Shown: in pieces, positions 33,195 through 43,725 of the stretch
Layout: the number at the start of each line of letters is the position of its first letter
Numbering within the stretch: the stretch's first letter is position 1
Assembly: GCA_947471745.1 (NCBI GenBank)
Contig: CANJKZ010000011.1
Span: 2,108,001 to 2,172,000 of the forward strand
Source: Closterium sp. Naga37s-1
Lineage: Eukaryota; Streptophyta; Zygnematophyceae; Desmidiales; Closteriaceae
DNA: 64,000 bases
Direction of reading: 5' to 3'
Notes under the pieces: model-generated
Told to the model about the DNA's origin: nothing
The model's input: the letters and a program-made list of their open reading frames with translations, nothing else
The model's database searches: none
Position numbers and translations under genes: made by a program

Positions 33195-34310
33195 GCAGTA
33201 GCAGTAGTGACAGTGGGGCAAGGGGGCGACAGGGCCGGGTGCGGGCTAGGGACGGGGTTGGGCGCGGGCAAGTTACGGGGCCGGGCGCGGGCTAGGTACG
33301 GGGCCGGGCGCTGGGCTAGGGACGGGGCCTGGCGCGGGGCTAGGTACGGGGCCGGGCGTTGGGCTAGGTATGGGGCCGGGCGCGGGGCTAGGTACGGGGC
33401 CGCGCGCTGGTCGAGGGACGGGGCCGGGCGCTGGGTTAGGTACTGGGCCGGGCGCGGGCTGGGTACGGGGCCAGGCGTGGGCTAGGGATGGGGCCGGGCG
33501 CGGGCTAGGTACGGGGCCAGGCGCGGGCTAGGGACGGGGCCGGGTGCGGGATAGGTACGGGGCCGGGCACGGGCTGGGTACGGGGCCGGGCGCTGGGCTA
33601 GGGACGGGGCCGGGCGCGGGGGCTAGGTACGGGGCCGGGCGCTGGGCTAGGGACGGGGTCGGGCGCTGGGTTGGGTACGGGGCCGGGCGTGAGGTAGGTA
33701 CGGGGCCGGGCGCGAGCTAGGTACAGGCCCGGGCGCGGGCTAGGAACGGGGCAGGGCGTGGGCTAGGTACGGGACCGTGTGCGAGGGCTAGGTACGGGGC
33801 CGGGCGCCGGGCTAGGGACGGGGCCGGGCGCGGGGTTGGGTATGGGGCCGGGTGCGAGGTAGGTACGGGGCCGGGCCTGGGCTGGGTACGGGGCCGGGCG
33901 CGGGCTAGGGACGGGGACGGGCAAGGGGATGGGTACGAGGCCGAGCGTGAGCTAGGTACGGGGCCGAGCGCGAGCTAGGTACGGGGCCGGGCGCGGGCTA
34001 GGAACGGGGCCAGGCGCGGGCTAGGTACGTGGCTGGCTGCGGGCTAGGTACGGGGCCGGGCGCGGGCTAGGTATGGGGCCGGGCGCGGGCTAGGTACGGG
34101 GCCGGGCGCGAGCTAGGTACGGGGCCAGGCGTGCGCTAGGTACAAGGCCGGGCGCGGGCTAGGAACGGGCCAGGCTCGGGCTAGGTACGAGGCCGGGCGC
34201 GGGCTAGGGACGGGGCCAGGCACGGGGCTAGGGGCCGACGGGGCCGCGCGGGCTAGGAGCGACGGGCCGGGCGCGTATAGGCTAGGGGCGAGTACTAGCG
34301 GTGTAGCTGG
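33195..34310 (-). repeat. Tandem repeat leader of B4 (~23-24-bp unit)
   Basis: About 45 copies of GGGCTAGGTACGGGGCCGGGCGCG-type units lie between gag and primer site. Read on the element's strand the unit resembles B1's CCTAGCCCGCGCCCGGCCCCGT repeat, so these two share an ancestral leader. B3 does not. Confidence 0.88.
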
Positions 34311-34329
34311 TGGTGGGCCCAAGGAACCT

Positions 34330-34341
34330 GCTATGATTCCA
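34330..34341 (-). other. Primer-binding site, B4
   Basis: The minus strand reads TGGAATCATAGC, two mismatches from the initiator-Met site. It directly abuts the LTR. Confidence 0.7.
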
Positions 34342-34410
34342 TGTTAAAGTTACAAACGAGACTGGATGAACTAGCAAAGAGTTGGGTACAAGTACTAACC
34401 CTAATTGGGT
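34342..34410 (-). repeat. 5' LTR of B4 (truncated)
   Basis: Only the inner 69 bp remain (TGTTAAAG to CTAATTGGG). The outer half present in B1 and B3 is missing, and C1 RT sequence begins at once. Confidence 0.8.
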
Positions 34411-35343
34411 GCTGGGTGCTCGTCTTCGTCGACCGACTTCCTTGCCGCAAGCAGCAGCACTACGATGCTGAAGGAGTTGAAGTAGCAACTGGAGGCCATC
34501 TTTGAGCTGCGCGAAATCAGCTCCATCAAGAAGTATCTCGGGCTGGAAATCGTGCACGATAAGCTGAGTCAGCTTTTCATCAATAAGAAGCAAATTGGGC
34601 GAGTGCCGAGGACACCGGACTCCGTCGACGCCTACGCAGAGCTGACGTTCGACGACGAGGAGGCGCAGTCACACAAAGAGGAGGAGTATCGCTAGAAGGT
34701 CGACTCGCTGCACTTAGCGGCCACGACGACGTGGCCGGACATTGCCTTCGCGTTCAGCAAGCTGGGCAGTGGCCTGACAGTGCAGAGCGACAACCACTGG
34801 CGCGAGGCCAACCGTTGTCTGCTCTACCTCGCTGACACCCATGACGCCGCTCTGGAGTTTGGCGGCGGACCAGAGTCGCTGTGTCTGGTCGGCTATGCAG
34901 ACGCCGACGACGCTGGTGACCAGAAGAATCGGACGAGCGCGGGCGGCTATGTGGTCGACTTTGGAGGGGCCGCCGTCTCCTGGTCGAGCCAGCGCATCAA
35001 GTGCGCGACGCTTTCGTCGACCGAGTCGGAGTAGGTCGCGGCCACGGAAGCCGGCAAGGAGGCTCGTTGACTGTGCTTCCTCTTTACAGAGTTCCAACTG
35101 CTTGACGCAGAGAAGCCGACTGTGCTGCACGTGGACAATCAGTTGGCCATCATGGTCGCAGAAGGCTTGGGGCTCGAGGGCAACCTCAAGCACATGGAGC
35201 GATGATATGCCTGGCCGCAGTAGATGGTAAAGCGCGGGAAGATTGCTCTGCAGTACATCCCGACCATCGAGCTGCCGGCCGACTTTCTGACGAAGGCGCT
35301 GCATTTTTAGGCTTTCAACCGGTGCTCCATCGCAATCGGCTAA
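34411..35343 (+). pseudogene. C1 RT C-terminal part and RNase H
   Basis: It resumes C1 pol. The palm motif has lost a base (GTCGACCGAC where C2 has GTCGACGACCTG), so YVDD is frameshifted. Connection motifs LKYLGLEI-like and RVPRTPDSVDAYAELTFDDEE follow, then RNase H LVGYADADDAGDQKNRTSAGGYVVDFGGAAVSWSSQ and ATLSSTESE. Stops lie at 34694-34696, 35033-35035 and others. The last part (ADFLTKALHF) ends at TAG 35308-35310, with further coding-like sequence to TAA at about 35341. Confidence 0.82.
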
Positions 35344-35530
35344 GTGCATCAGGCCGACGTTGGTGACGGAGATGACGAGGTGCAGCAGTAGGTGCAGTGC
35401 CCTTCTGCACGGTTGGCGCGGTAACCTGTGTGCTATGTTTTGGGTGCACGTAGACAGAGTTTTCTCCTTGTATTCTATCCCTTAGGGTTCTGGGTGGACC
35501 TTGTGTGTGGATGACCAAGCGTGAGCTGAG

Positions 35531-35538
35531 CAGGGGAG
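35531..35538 (+). other. Polypurine tract of C1
   Basis: CAGGGGAG directly before the LTR start TGTTGAAG. The C2 equivalent is GTAAGGGAG before 40082. Confidence 0.65.
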
Positions 35539-36404
35539 TGTTGAAGAGAAAGGCCCCACCCTTGTTTGGGTGTAACTGATCTTGTCATCGACGAGAAAGT
35601 TCTTGACGGAGTGGTCGTCATGTGGGATTCTGCTGTTTGACGGCGGTAGCGGTCAAGCAGGATACGCTCGACGGGAGCGCTGGTCAATGATAGCGGTTGA
35701 GGAGGCACGTCGAGGAGCGGAAGTGGACGAGGTCTGTCGAGGAGCGCTGGTCGAAGACAGTGGTCGATAAGGCCCATCGAAAAGCTCTGGTCAAGGAGCT
35801 CTGCTCGGCGAACGCCGTTCAATTGAGCGACGTCGAGCTGATGGACCGAATTCGTAGAAGTATGCATAACTCTTGAAGTGTGCGAAATTCGCCCAGGAGG
35901 TTTTGGCGAAGTTCGACCTGCGGAACAGCAGCACGTGCTCGATGGTTGGCACCTTGCAAAACCGATGACAAGTTTTCTACCTGGCACCTACGCAATGTGC
36001 CCGACTGTGAGATCGTCAACCTTCAACTACTTGGTAGGTGCGCACATGTGTGCAGATAGACACCAGTGACTGCAGTGCTGGCAAACCGCGCGAAGTAAAA
36101 CGCTGGCAGACTACTCTGCTGCAGCGTTGGCGAGGCGCTCTTCGCCGCGCTGGTAGAAGCCGCTCTTCAGCTGCGTTGGCACAGTTTTCCCTGTAGAGGG
36201 CTTGGTATTGCAATGCGATTCTTGCTTTATCGTTTTGCATGCCTCAATTGTAATCTAATGTTAATTGTTCTTTTGAATTTCTTGGTGAAACTCTTGACAA
36301 ATTGCTCTTTGAACACAAGCAAGTAGTAAGAACGCTAGTGCAACACTCCTACAACCCCGTGCCTTCCTCCGTAGTCCACTCCCGTTGTGTAGTGACTCTC
36401 CGCA
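35539..36404 (+). repeat. C LTR shared by C1 (3') and C2 (5')
   Basis: 866 bp, TGTTGAAG to CTCTCCGCA, of the C1 type. It follows the C1 polypurine tract and precedes a primer-site-like TGGTGCAGTGAGC and C2 internal sequence. It therefore serves both units. Confidence 0.78.
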
Positions 36405-36929
36405 TGGTGCAGTGAGCGTGGAAGGCCCCGCAGCGATACCTTCAGAGTAGCCAACTTAGGTCCGCATTGCCTATTTTGTTCGTAGGCTGGCAGCCGTCTT
36501 AGACTCTATGGTAGGCCAGGAGGCCAAAGTAGGCGTAGTGGATACCCTACAGGCGAGAGAGGCTGATGCGGAGACGCCATGAAGCAGGCGAGTTCAAGAC
36601 GGTGCTCCCCTTGGAAGTGGCTCTCCTGGGGATCCGCGTGCATTGGGTGGCAGAACACCCCTCCCGACCTGCTTCTCCTTGACCAGTGCGCAACAAAGGC
36701 GGCGTCAACGAGGGAGTCGACGGCAGTGACTAAGTCGGCAGCAGTGCAGGGGGGCACGTTGAGGCCGAAAGGAGTGATTAGAACTGCCAGCGGCAAAGTT
36801 GGCGGAGTGCAGACGAGAGGGCTGCAATTGTCGGCAGCCGCAGGCAGCTTGCATGGCGATGTCGACAGACGACGTCGCCCCCCTCAGCGAAGCAGCGGGA
36901 CACTGGCGTCGGCAACCCACGTGAGGGCG

Positions 36930-37880
36930 GTCGGGATAACGCCGACCTACGGCTACTTCAAAATTTAGCCGGACAAGATCGCCATCCCCATGCCGCTGGT
37001 CGATCGACATGACCTCATCATGTGGAAGGAGTCCATCGAGCCCCAGCTGGAGATAGTCACCTTGATGTGCTTCACCGATGGTTCTATGGAGACGCCTCCA
37101 GAGGCCAACGTCGAGCTGCGTGCAGAGTTTCATGCCGCTCTTCTGCTGACCTTCATACTCATCTCGCGGTGCTACTCGCCAATGGTGCACGTCGCCCTGA
37201 AGTCGTGCCGGACTCGACTAGACGCTGACCATCGGTCATGGCTGTTCATCACGTCGACTTACCAGGCAACTGACAACATGTACATCGGCCAGCTGTAGGA
37301 GCAGCTGACCCACCTCAAGTTGGGCGAGTAGGAGTCGGCGTCGGACTACTGCAACCGAGCTCGGCGGATTCTGGCCATCATGAGAATGGTCGGCGTAGAC
37401 TATTCGGCGGCGTCGTACATCATGCACGTTGCCAAGGGCTTGCCGAGCGGCTACAACCTCATGCGGCGGATGATGGTGATTCCCGGCATGCTCGACGAGG
37501 ACATGCTGACCTCCCACGTCATCAAGGATGACGCGATGCAGGAGGCCAAGAGGTCCACGGAGCTCCTGCCGCAAGCGAACTACGTTGCCCCGACGTAGCA
37601 AGGAAGTTGATCGGGACAGCGCTGGAAACCTGGCGGCGGTGGTAGCGGAGGTGGAGAGTTGATGAAGGACGCCGACAAGACAAAGTCGGCTCGGGAAGGC
37701 GGTCGTGCAGGAAGAGGTTGATGGCAGGAATGCAAGGTTTGCGGCGACCCCGACCACCTCTCCTTCGAATGCCCTGACCGCGACGACTCCGACGACAACG
37801 ACGACAGAAAGGGAGGTCGCGGGAGATCGGCCAACAGTCGCCGACGGCGGAGTGAGAAACTGCTCGAGGAGAAGCAATCG
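36930..37880 (+). pseudogene. Copia gag, C2
   Basis: It parallels C1 gag: PTYGYFKI, stop, PDKIAIPMPLVDRHDLIMWKESIEPQLE, YSPMVHVALKSCRTR, YQATDNMYIGQL, then stops, and MRMVGVDYSAASYIMHVAKGLPSGYNLMRRMMVIPGM. The knuckle CKVCGDPDHLSFEC is intact at 37731-37772. Stops include TAG at about 36967 and 37296-37298 and TAG near 37330. Less frame-shifting is seen than in C1. The region after the knuckle is Arg/Ser-rich. Confidence 0.8.
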
Positions 37881-38019
37881 ACGAAGTCGACAACGTCGGC
37901 GAAGGACGCCGACTCGTTCACTGGCGGCAAGGGGCGAGGCGACGGGGAGGCGCCATGCTCGCTGGTTGGTGAACAACAAGAAAGGCCGACGTGACAACAC
38001 GTAAGGCCGACGTGTCGAC

Positions 38020-39948
38020 ATGCAAGTCGGCGAGGGAGAGAAGCCGACAACGACATGGGAGCAGTGGGAACTGGACAAGCGGCCAACAAGGAAAAAGTCG
38101 GCGACGAAGGCGTCTGTTGAGATGCCACCGACAAGAGAGCACTGGATAGTGAAGCCGACGGGGGAGCCGTCGGCAACAGGACAGTCGGCAGGGGAGCCGG
38201 CAACTGGGGAGAAGTCGGCAGCGACGCCGACTTTGGTGCAGCAGTCTGTCGAGGGCGGTGAAGCTGGCGACGACAAAGGGAAGCTGTTGGGAAGGGAAGA
38301 TTCCACCGACAGCGACGTGGTGGAAGTCAAGGTCGACCAGCCTAGACTACGGCACTCACGCCGACTTCGGAGGCCGCCGGAGCGGTTGGCCTACAAGGTG
38401 TGCCTGCCATCGACCGCCTTCACCACGCTGCATAACGACACTAAGGCCGTTGACCTGCCCGAGATCGACACCGACGTGCACGCCGATCCTAAGCACCGTT
38501 GGGACATCATGACAATGACGGTGAAGGAGGCATTGGCGAGCTGGAAGGGGGAGGCGGTGAAGGCTGCCATGGACGATGAGATCCGCAGCCTCATCGCAAA
38601 CGGCACGTGGGAGCTGGTGGAGTGACCGCGTGAGGTGAAAATCATGAAGTACCACATCGATGATACAGTCAAGCCTGAGAAGGCGCGCTTCTCGTGAAGG
38701 GCTTCAAGCAGGTGTACGGCGCCGACTACGATGGGACGTATGCGCTGGTCATAAGCTACGTCACGCTGAGGATCTTCCTCAGCATCGTCACCATCCTCGA
38801 CCTGAACATGATGCAGCTCAACATGAAGAACGCCTTCCTTCAGAGCAAGCTCGACCGCGTGCTCTATATGTACTAGCCTAACCACTACAACGACGGGATC
38901 GGTCGGGTGTGCAAGCTGCTGAAGAGGCTTTACGGGCTGAAGCGGTTGCCGCTGTTGTAGTATAGGGTGCTCGACGATGTGCTAACCGGCGCCGACTGCA
39001 AGAAGATCCAAGTCAATGGGGTGACCTGCTGGGTGCTGGTCTACGTCGACGACCTGCTCGCCGCCAGCAGCAGCACCACGATGCTGAAGGAGTTGAAGGA
39101 GCTACTGGAGGTCGCCTTTGAACTACGCGAGATCTCACCGGTATTGAAGTACCTAGATATCGTGCGCGACAGGCCGGCGAGGAAGCTGTGGCTCCACCAG
39201 CAGAGCTACGTTGACAAGGAGCAGACCGGGCGCATCCCAAAGACGCCGGTCTCCGTTGACACCTACGTCGAGCTGACATTCGACGACAAGGAGGCTCAGG
39301 AGCGCGAGGAGGAGGAGTACCGGCAGAAGTTCGGCTCGTTGCAATTTGCGGCGACGATGACAAGGCCGGAAATCGCCTTTGCGTGCAGCAAGCTGGGGAG
39401 CGGCCTTATGGTGAGGAGCAACCAGCACTAGCGTGAGGTCGACTGCTGCCTCGCCTATTGCTGACGATGCTTGCGACAAGCAAAACCGGACAAGCAAGGG
39501 CATCTACATGTTCGTCTTCGAAGGGGCTGCCGTCTCATGGTCAAGCCAGCACATCAAATGCGCGATGCTGTCGTTGACCGAGTCCGAGTACGTGTCAGCC
39601 ACTGAGGCCGGCAAGGAGGCCCGCCGACTTCCCATCCTCCTTGCAGAGTTCCAGCTGCTGGATGCTAGGACGCCGAGTGTCCTTCGGGTGCACAACGAGT
39701 CGGCTATCACTGCCGCCGAGGGCTTGGGGCTGTAGGGCGAACTCAAGCACATGGAGCGGCGATATGCCTGGCTGCAGCACATGGTGAAGCGCGGGAAGTT
39801 CATACTGAGGTACATCCCGACCACCAAGCAGCCAGCCGACTTCCTGACAAAGGCGCTGCACTTTCTGGCCTTCAACCGGTGGTTCGTCGCAACCGGCCAA
39901 GTGCGCCTGGCCGACATCGGCGATGGTGATGAAGACGTGCCCTTCTAA
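38020..39948 (+). pseudogene. Hinge, RT and RNase H of C2
   Basis: A 201-codon hinge frame contains Thr/Glu/Pro/Ser repeats and LRHSRRLRRPPERLAYKVCLPS. RT follows with GFKQVYGADYDGTYALV and LNMMQLNMKNAFLQSKL: the first palm Asp is Asn in QLNMKNAF. The catalytic YVDD at 39042-39053 is intact. RNase H carries AVSWSSQHIKCAMLSLTESEY, VHNESAITAAEG and ADFLTKALHF, ending at TAA 39946-39948. Stops lie at 38623-38625, 38695-38697, 38874-38876, 39429-39431 and 39733-39735. Protease and integrase are missing upstream, so the unit cannot be autonomous. Confidence 0.83.
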
Positions 39949-40081
39949 ACGGCTGGTGCGGTGACCGTCGTGCTGTCTGCTGTATGCACGCCGACGACGA
40001 TGAGTATTCTCCATGTGGTTTGTCCCTTGGGTTCCGGGCGGCCCTTGTGTGGGTTGCCCAAGCGTGAACATGGTAAGGGAG

Positions 40082-42085
40082 TGTTAACGGCGGGAGTTGG
40101 GAGCTGGCCTCATCTTTGCTTGGGCAGAGCTGACTCTGTGGTCGTGTGCGCGGAAGGTGCAGCTGACCGACTGCAGTGGGCGACGCCGACTTAGGCGAGC
40201 TGGTCGATGGGCTTGGTCGACCTGCCTCGGGGCCACTACAAAGCTGCAGATGACGGGAAGCCGGCGGACAACTTCAACCTAGTGGTCGACGAAGGGACTC
40301 GTCGACCTGGTTGGAGGCGCGCACTTGTGGGCGCCGACCTGGTGACGCCGACTTCGTGAAGCCGTAGGGTGGTCGTCGACATGGGAGGTCGACGATCACG
40401 TACAGCAGTTGGCGGGCACCTACGGCGCAAGTCGACGCCAACCTTGGGAAGCCGACTTGGTGAAGTTGGCGGACAGTCTCAGGGTGGTCGACGAAGGGTT
40501 TGTCGACCTGTGGATTTGTTATGTGATGGTATCATTTGCATTCACGTCTGTCTGCCTCCCATCATATGATCGTGTGTTGCATGCGTGGCATGTGCGTGTG
40601 CAAGAAATCGTATTTGGAGTGGTTTGGATTCTCTGAGTGTGTGTGAATTTTATTCTGCTTGAGCAGATATCTGAAATGACTCCTCTGCTCAAGAGCTTTC
40701 CGACGAACCAAGAATCGCCACAATCGGAGCAAGAACGGAGAAAGATATGATCGTTCGAAGTTTTGATTGTGATGCGGCGACTATGGGAATTTGCAGGTTG
40801 AGTCAATACGGGGTACAGACTTTTGGGGGTTGGGAAATTCGTCCCCATCACTGTAGTTGATGCAAAGTGGTTGGGAGAAGCCAAACCAGGCTGGCAAGTG
40901 TGGCCAGGTTGGGGTGAGGTGGATGGCATGGGTTGGGAGAGTGACAAAGGTCAAAGTTGGGGTGCCCATAGGGAGGGAATCTTTGTGCTTATGGGGTTTC
41001 CTTTGTTGGAGACTCCTTGGGGACCTTCCCTCTCGTCCTTCTCTTCCCTTCTACCTGGTTGATTGCTACTCTAATTCTCTTGTGTGGATCCTGTGAGACA
41101 ATTGTCATTGAGTTAAGTTTCTATGGCAGCATACCCCCTAGTGCGCCGAAATTCATAACTCGAGTTATACTTCATCTTTTGATACGATTCTTATTGGGAT
41201 AGATAGCCACGGTCAAGGGCTCCAACATAATCGAGTTTGAGAGAATTCCAATAAGGCTTTTGTTGTCGATGGCGTTTCTTGTTACGACGACATTTCTGTC
41301 CAGAATTCTAGACCAACGATTTTGAGTCATTTCAGCCCCTAATCTTCCTAGACTCCGTCCTTAGTCTATAACAGGATTAGCCGACATGGTGAGGTTGGAT
41401 GGTGGCCGTCAACCTGGGTGGTCGACAAGCACGTACAGCAGTTGGTCGACTTCTACTGCGCAAGTCGACGTTGACTTGGTGGTTTCCCAGTCGACCAAGT
41501 TACCAGGGCGACAAGGTTCTGCGGGGTGTGCGACCGTTGACCTAGGAGATTCTGGCGAAGCCGACCTCAGAGTGGCATCCCGAGGTCGACGTGGCTCATC
41601 AGGCGTGGATATTGGCACGTGGCCGACTTGGTAGCGGTGCCGTGCACATGACGGTGCTCGTCGCACCAACCGTGTGCAGGCACCTGCGAAGCTGGTGCAC
41701 GCGAGTATGCTGCTGTTATTCGCGGGTGCAACGTTGGACAGCCGCCTTGCTGCAGCGTTGGCACACCGTCGACTTGCCATATCAGCAAGCCGCCTTTATG
41801 CAACACTGGAGCGGTGCGGACTTGTAGTGCTGGCAGGCCGTCAACTTGCTGCGCTGGAGGTCGACCTGCATGTGTACTAGGAGTCTTGCTTTTGATGTAG
41901 TCAACTTTGTCAATGTTGTTGCAATCATTCTGGAATGCAATCTTTGCTAGTGAAACTCTTGCCATTTTTTCCCGTGAATGTGTGTGTAGATGAAACACAA
42001 GCAAACGCTAAAGAACGCGACTATCACTCCAAGAACACATGCCTTCCCCCGTAGTCCAGCTCCCGATGTAGAGTGACTCTCCGCA
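40082..42085 (+). repeat. C2 3' LTR (split by a solo D LTR)
   Basis: It starts TGTTAACGGCGGGAG after the polypurine tract at 40074-40081 and ends CTCTCCGCA. Removing 40517-41378 leaves about 1.14 kb. 40082-41821 matches 20857-21720. The last 264 bp share their tail with the C1 LTR. 39949-40073 before it is 3' untranslated sequence with nothing else visible. Confidence 0.78.
40517..41373 (+). mobile_element. Solo LTR, family D
   Basis: 857 bp, TGTTATGTGATGG to GTCTATAACA, with perfect GGATT duplications (40512-40516 and 41374-41378). Its first 300 bp match the LTR at 420. Removing it restores an uninterrupted C2 LTR. No coding sequence is present; the open frames in it are short and unconvincing. 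Confidence 0.88.
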
Positions 42086-43165
42086 GCAACAACTATTGCT
42101 ACATTCGTTGCTGCTGCCCTTCCAGCCACCGCCACTGCTGCAGCTGCTACGACAACCCCCGCTGCCGCCTCAGCCACACCTGCCGCTATGTCAGCCACAG
42201 CCTTTGCAAACGCGGCTGCCGCCACAGCAGCCGCAACTTCTCCTGCCCCAGTCGCCAGCCGCCACTGCTGCTACAGCCGCTGCTGCCACCCCTACTGCCG
42301 CCACCGCTGCTGATACCACAGCCACTACCGCCGCCCTTGCCGCTTCAACTGCTATTGCCACTGCTACAGCTGCGATTGCCACTACGATCATTACTGCCAC
42401 TGTTGCAGCCGCCCTTGCCGCTACTGCCGCTGCTGCCACTGCTGCAGCCGCCATTGTTGATACTGCCGATGCTGCCACTGCTGCAGCCGCCATTGCCGCT
42501 ATAGCCACTGCTGCCACTGCCACAGCCGCCCTTGCCACTACAGCCGCTGCTGCCATTGCTGCAGCCGCCCTTGCCGCTACAGCCGCTGCTGCCACTTCTG
42601 CAGCCGTGCTGCAGCTGCCCTTACCACAACGTTCATTGCTGCCACTACTCTCCCTTGCCGCTACAGCCACTACTACAGCTGCCCTTCCCGCTACAGTCGC
42701 TACGGCCACTGCTGTAGCTGCCTTTGCTACTACGACTGCCGCTACAGCCACTGAAGCTGCCGCTGCCATTACTGATCCTACAGCTTTCGCTGCTGCCACT
42801 GGTGCTCTAGCTGCTTGTTCAGCACAGCCACAGCCGTCGCCCTACTGGCACAGCTGCAGTCGCCATTGCCGCTACAGTTGCTGCTGCCACTGCTGCAGCC
42901 GCCATTACCGCTACAGCCGCTACTGCCACTACTGCAACCGCCCTTACCGCTACATCCGCCCTTCCCACTAGAGTTGCTACTGCCACTGCTGCAGCCACCC
43001 TTGCCGCTACAACTGCCGCTACAGCCGCTGCAGCTGTCCCTGCCGTTACTGCTTCTGCAGCTTCCACTGCTGCCACTGCTGCTCTAGCTGCTACTACAGC
43101 ACAGCCACTGCCATCGCCCTTCTGCCACTGCTGCCTGAGCGCAGCTGCTGCTCGTGCTGCCTGCT
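42086..43165 (+). repeat. E leader, third piece (GCTGCC-rich repeats)
   Basis: About 1 kb of imperfect repeats built from GCTGCCACTGCTGCAGCC, GCTACAGCC and CTTGCCGCTA. The frame 42096-42971 reads mostly Ala/Thr, other frames Leu/Pro or Val/Ala. I find no domain, and the sequence occupies the PBS-to-gag slot seen in B, F and G. It leads directly into the gag ATG at 43166. Confidence 0.7.
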
Positions 43166-43588
43166 ATGGCTAGTTCCACCGTGCTTACCTTTGACGGGGA
43201 GAGTCGCCCGATTGAGTTTGATTCTTGGGTGGAGGAACTCCACCTGGACCCGCAAAACGTTACTAGGGATGACGTCTCACAGTATGAGCATATGTCGAGG
43301 TCCCTTCCTGCCCCAGCTGAGACAGCTCATTGTGTAGCTCGTTTACAGTGGCTTTCGCGCTATGCTACCGCTCAGCTTGGTGTCCGCAACCATCTCCCGG
43401 TAGACCAGAGGCCTCATTTTTGCCAGCTGAAGACGGCCAAGGCACTCTATGACGATGTAGTCAAGCACTACTCCTCCCCCTCTTCTGATACCTTAGCCCG
43501 TCCCATACAGCCGTACCTCTTTCCTGAGTTGTCCGACTTCCCCACTTTTGCTGATCTTATGACTCACCTGCTCTCTCTTCACACTCAC
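43166..43588 (+). pseudogene. E gag, N-terminal part
   Basis: The start MASSTVLTFDGESRPIEF corresponds to the B gag start; four in-frame codons upstream (43154) could extend it. It continues VARLQWLSRYATAQLGVRNHLP, ALYDDVVKHYSSPSSD and IQPYLFPELSDFPTFADLMTHLLSLHT with no stop. It is cut at codon LHT by the 3' LTR of F. The rest of gag starts at 62051 (RYR). The five bases at the cut (CTCAC, and CTCGC on the far side) differ once. Divergence from B is considerable, so I treat E as a separate family of the same lineage. Confidence 0.88.
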
Positions 43589-43725
43589 TGTCAAGTTACA
43601 AAACTGTAAGATTTGTCGAAGAAAAGTGAAACAAGCAAGATATATGAGACCTAACCCTAACCCTCTGAGGTATGAATGTAACACCTAGACTAACCTAAAA
43701 AACACATATAAGTTTTATGTTGACA
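43589..43725 (-). repeat. 3' LTR of F
   Basis: 137 bp, TGTCAAGTTACA to TTATGTTGACA. It is nearly the same as 61909-62045 and includes a CCTAACCCTAACCCT motif. Confidence 0.88.

Larger units (their letters stand above)
26690..34410 (-). mobile_element. Chimeric element: B 5' half joined to A 3' half
   Basis: In transcription order (right to left): truncated B4 LTR, B primer site, B repeat leader, B gag, shuffled B pieces. At about 31353 the sequence switches to A4 zinc knuckle, protease, integrase, RT, RNase H and a complete A LTR. All parts point the same way. It interrupts the C1 RT. No target-site duplication is seen, and about 35 bp of C present in the C2 copy are missing at the junction. 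The right end was therefore probably remodelled after insertion. Confidence 0.8.
20857..42085 (+). mobile_element. Family C composite (two copia units sharing LTRs)
   Basis: Order: partial C2-type LTR, complete C1 LTR, C1 internal region (split by a B/A chimera), C1-type LTR, C2 internal region, C2-type LTR (split by a solo D LTR). The outer ends start TGTTAACG and finish CTCTCCGCA, flanked by GCCAC and GCAAC. The arrangement suggests one C element landed in the 5' LTR of another and the similar LTR tails then recombined. Tandem recombination is an alternative. Confidence 0.7.

Noticed and set aside
42096-42971. 291-aa Ala/Thr-rich frame before E gag
   Set aside because: Compositional product of GCTGCC repeats. 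It sits in the leader slot and has no start context or domain.
43650-43670. CCTAACCCTAACCCT, telomere-like
   Set aside because: Only two units, and the same motif recurs inside the other F LTR (about 61970). It is part of the LTR sequence.
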